Positions 60,970-64,000 of a stretch of 64,000 bases of DNA are shown in pieces. The DNA is from Pinus tabuliformis (Eukaryota > Streptophyta > Pinopsida > Pinales > Pinaceae). The position numbers were made by a program, and so were the translations under genes. The stretch is from NCBI GenBank assembly GCA_031772625.1, contig CM062818.1:1285558277-1285622276 (forward strand), given 5' to 3'. Numbering within the stretch: the stretch's first letter is position 1; each line of letters opens with the position of its first letter. The notes under the pieces are model-generated. The model saw only the letters and a list, made by a program, of their open reading frames with translations. It ran no database searches and was not told the origin of the DNA.

Positions 60970-63960
60970 TCGGTAGGCACATATATCTTTGTGCGAAGCC
61001 CTTCCAGCTCAACTCGTATGACTGTAACCTTAGTTGTGCACTGTGCGGCCGGGTGCTTCGCGTCTTCCACTATCTACTCGGTCACTTCTCCTACGTTGTC
61101 CGCCTGAAGCTTCTGTTGTGTCTCTTATAGAGTCGCAAGATTACCTTCGATATATCTTGTCACTGCGTAAGCCTCATCCAGCCACGGCTTCAGTCTTTCC
61201 TTCAACACTGCTTCCTTATGCAGTGTTGCATCCACCTGTTCCTTTAGCTGCTTGGCCTCCTGTAGCTTGGCTAGTCTCTGTGTCAGCGTGATATTTCGCG
61301 CTGTGTCCTTAACCTAGTCATAGCATTGTTATAGCTCATGTGCTTCCATCTCTAGTCATTATACATTGGGGTCCTCTTGTAAGCTAGTCAGGACCTCAAA
61401 TGACTGCTCGAACAATTTCATGTAGTATGCTATTGCACTATCCACCGCCGCTACTGCTTCTGTGCCAGCGGTCGCCCATTGTTCCTTCACTTTTACCGGA
61501 CTTGAAGGTTGGGCCCTCAACTATAACTCTGTAATTTGTAGGTTCAACTCCAACTGAACCCGCGCCATCTCAGTACGAGTGTCTCATACCCCTGTGGCCA
61601 ACTTATGGATGCATACCTTGACTGACACCTCCTCTGGAATGGCTAACTCTGGGGCCATTCAACATGCCTCTTCAAAGACTTGCATAATGTGCTTTCTCTG
61701 ATTGGTCACCTCAGTCTCAATGGTGATGCAATCATTTCTCTGTAGAGCCATCTGCTCGTTGTTGATCCATTGTTCACTGATCACCTGGAGGGCGCGGTTC
61801 TCATCGGCCCTTAGTTCTGCAATCACTCCATCCTGCAAGAGGTGGAGCACTTCCCGTGGGAGCACTGCCAAGTTCAACCCTACTCCCTTTAGGGCAATGA
61901 CAGTGGGTCGTTAGCCTCATTTTCTATGGTCAGTGCTCCATCGGGTAGCATTGTCGCACTGGATGCCTTTATGCGCAGCATATTGGCAGCCTTTGAAGTA
62001 TCGATGGCGAGGCCAGTAGACACCGTGCCAGCCTGCGACACACGGGTTTGCAACTCCTACAACCCTGTTTGGATGGACCCCTGGATAATCTACTGTTGTT
62101 GTTCAAATTATTGTAGGGCCTCCGTGGTGACATCCCTCACTGTGTCACCGATCTCATGCAAGTTTCCCTCTGTTAATGTGATGGGGTCTAGTGAGGTCTT
62201 AGTCGCCTTTGATTTCTTCCTAGGCCCCCCTTTCTCCAGTTCCCTTGGGCACTTGATGTAGGTGGACGTCTCCTAAGGATCTGCATCATGCTGTTCTGTT
62301 TCCTCTTCTATCTCAGGTGAAGGTGACCTCGCACCTTTTTCAGTGCCCTGCTCTATCCCACCTGTCTACTACATGGCCTCGTGCTGCACTGGGCCTTATC
62401 AACAGCCCCCTTTTTCCTCTTTTCGACCATTTGTTCCATCTTAAGCTTGGCCTCCTCCTTCTTCTTCTGTGCAGGGAACTTGCTCTCGCCCACTGCCAAT
62501 TCTATGGTAGTGCGCTACTCTGCCGGCCATTAATCAAGCACTGCATCAATGGCATCATCTGTTCCCATATAAGGCAAGTCGTACCATTTCTGCATAGGGT
62601 CCTTCCGCGCTCTCATGGATACTTGATGAAAATCTGATTTAAATTCGGCATAGCCCTGCAGGTTAGCGTACACCATTGGTGACAGTCGTGGTTTTCGATT
62701 GATGGCCATCCGAATGTTCATCTCTATCAAGATCCAAAAGATCGTGTTGTCCCTGACTCGCTGCATGTCTTTGGTCACCCATAGCGAAGCGTACTTCGTT
62801 TCCTCAGGGAGGTCTGGCGCGACTGAAGGGAACTTGCTATCCTCTAGTAGCTCCCATGCTACCAGCACAATTGACATCAAGAGCCATGCGTAGTGGAATG
62901 TCTTGCTGAGCTCTTGTGCTTCGCGGCAGTTCGCCAAGAACTCTCCATGAAGGTAGTCTGACCAATTGAACTGGATTCCTTCAGCGCACTGTGTTGCTAG
63001 CGCAATGACAGGTGTCGGCACCTCATCAGCATGACACTCCGTCATCACCTTCCCTACTAAGATTTGTGTGGCTACATTCAAATCGGGGTCACAGATGCTG
63101 GATATAGCATATTTGCACGGCTTCTTCACCAGTTTAAATTTTTCTTTCATCGATTCTGCGAGAGCCTGCTCGCCACCTTTTCCACCAAAGATCATGGTTG
63201 GATTCTCTCCTGTATACGACAATCACGTTATCCAGTGAATCAACCTATTTGTAATGGGTATCGGCTCCTCCAGCCACAAACACCCATCATGCACCAAGCA
63301 CAACAACTGCTTGATGACCAAAACAGTTACCGAGGTGCGGTTGTAGTGCGACACCCAAAGCAAGTTGAGAAACCCTACCTTTTCTACTCCCTTGAGACAC
63401 CTCTGTGACTCCAATGTGGTCATTCCCATATTCGTATCAATGACGTGATACATCAGCTGCTCGGTCGCCAAGTGTGGGAACTTCTTGTGGTCTGCCAAGT
63501 CCGAGTCTTCAAGTTTAAGCAACGGCACTCGTGCTAAGTGCAAACTGTCAAAAACAATTTCGTCTGGCAGCAGAGGGGTTTGCAGGGGAGTCTTTCTCTC
63601 ATCGATGTCCTTTGGTATCTTGGTCTTAGGCTTGTGTAGAGGGACATACTCCGGCAACCAAGTAATAGGTTCTGCACCCTAGGCTTCAAAATCCTCCACT
63701 TCAGCTCCCACATCCTCATCGTCCATCGGGATATCTTCAATGTCTTCCTCCTCTCGTTCTAAGTTTATGGCCTTGCCTTTTTCCTGTGCGGTGGGTTTCT
63801 GGTGGGTTTCTCCTTGGCGATGCGCTCACCGGTATGGCGAGATGCTTGCCTTTTTTATCCTTCACAGTCTCTTTCGTTGGGGTCGGCTTCGATCGCGATG
63901 TTCTTGGTGATTTAGGGACTTCAGCGAGCACCTCAACAACCTCTGGCACAGCTACTTCTA
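60970..63960 (-). pseudogene. Long broken reading frame of an unrecognised protein, possibly an element-encoded gag-like protein
   Basis: Reading the minus strand from about 63960: a Pro/Ser/Lys-rich start (KSPRTSRSKPTPTKE), a frame change, then an acidic stretch (EEEDIEDIPMDDEDVGAEVE, about 63765-63705). One frame then runs from about 63680 to 62400, broken only by stops near 63680, at 63223-63225, 62530-62532 and near 62517. This core has motifs such as CLWLEEPIPITNRLIHWI, GGKGGEQALAESM, FHYAWLLMSIVLVAWEL and MQKWYDLPYMGTDDAIDAV. Further frames to about 61050 are Glu/Gln/Lys-rich and look coiled-coil. No zinc knuckle, protease or polymerase motif is seen. Adjacency to a candidate LTR suggests a retroelement protein, but a decayed host gene is possible. 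Confidence 0.55.
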
Positions 63961-64000
63961 CCTCTATTTTTATTTACTATGCGGACTCCTCTACTACTTC

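Noticed and set aside
61034..61291. Plus-strand 85-codon open frame
   Set aside because: Antisense shadow of the longer minus-strand coding-like region.

Overview
This window is eukaryotic nuclear DNA from a seed plant. Repeats dominate it, and it holds one clear host gene. A gymnosperm (conifer) origin is my inference, from stacked decayed LTR retrotransposons, many minisatellites, AT-rich spacers and a ginkbilobin-2/DUF26 receptor kinase. No species-diagnostic sequence was seen. I found no rRNA, tRNA, CRISPR array or bacterial-style operon.

Layout. (1) 1-12866: Ty3/gypsy chromovirus-like DNA arranged LTR - gag-pol - LTR - gag-pol - truncated LTR, inserted into an older repeat that reappears at 51424. 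Both gag-pol copies are one long frame broken by stops and indels at different sites. (2) 13012-21890: an AT-rich tandem segmental duplication of about 4.5 kb per copy (A and B). Copy A carries a 269-bp SINE-like insertion with 16-bp target-site duplications, and copy B keeps the empty site. (3) 22624-26466: a cysteine-rich receptor-like kinase gene, plus strand, eight exons: signal peptide, three Gnk2/DUF26 domains, a possible 51-nt cassette exon, one membrane helix and a Ser/Thr kinase with its catalytic motifs present. The junction of exons 3 and 4 does not keep frame with GT-AG splicing, so the gene may be mutated or able to make a kinase-less protein. (4) 28022-37928: a second complete but dead Ty3/gypsy chromovirus with about 2.5-kb LTRs. 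Antisense inside both LTRs lies a spliced-looking, probably captured host-gene fragment. (5) 37929-41000: AT-rich spacer holding a decayed copy of the kinase gene's 3' flank, part of the A/B repeat, and inverted repeats. (6) 41290-46515: a minus-strand, heavily decayed Athila/Tat-like Ty3/gypsy pol with possible extra ORF remnants after integrase. (7) 46520-57499: LTR fragments, a foldback element, minisatellites and TG-rich low-complexity DNA. (8) 57500-59961: minisatellite-rich DNA. (9) 59962-64000: a terminal-repeat-like block next to a long, broken minus-strand reading frame of a protein I do not recognise.

How the parts relate. The retroelements carry primer binding sites for initiator tRNA-Met, polypurine tracts and gag-protease-RT-RNase H-integrase order, but every copy has disabling lesions, so any movement would need proteins from elsewhere. 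The kinase gene is the only plausible functional locus. Its promoter carries a 114-bp tandem duplication with WRKY-type W-box cores, and its 3' flank has been copied about 11.5 kb downstream. All coordinates come from reading the sequence by eye, with no alignment or database search. Boundaries of repeats without a clear junction are approximate.
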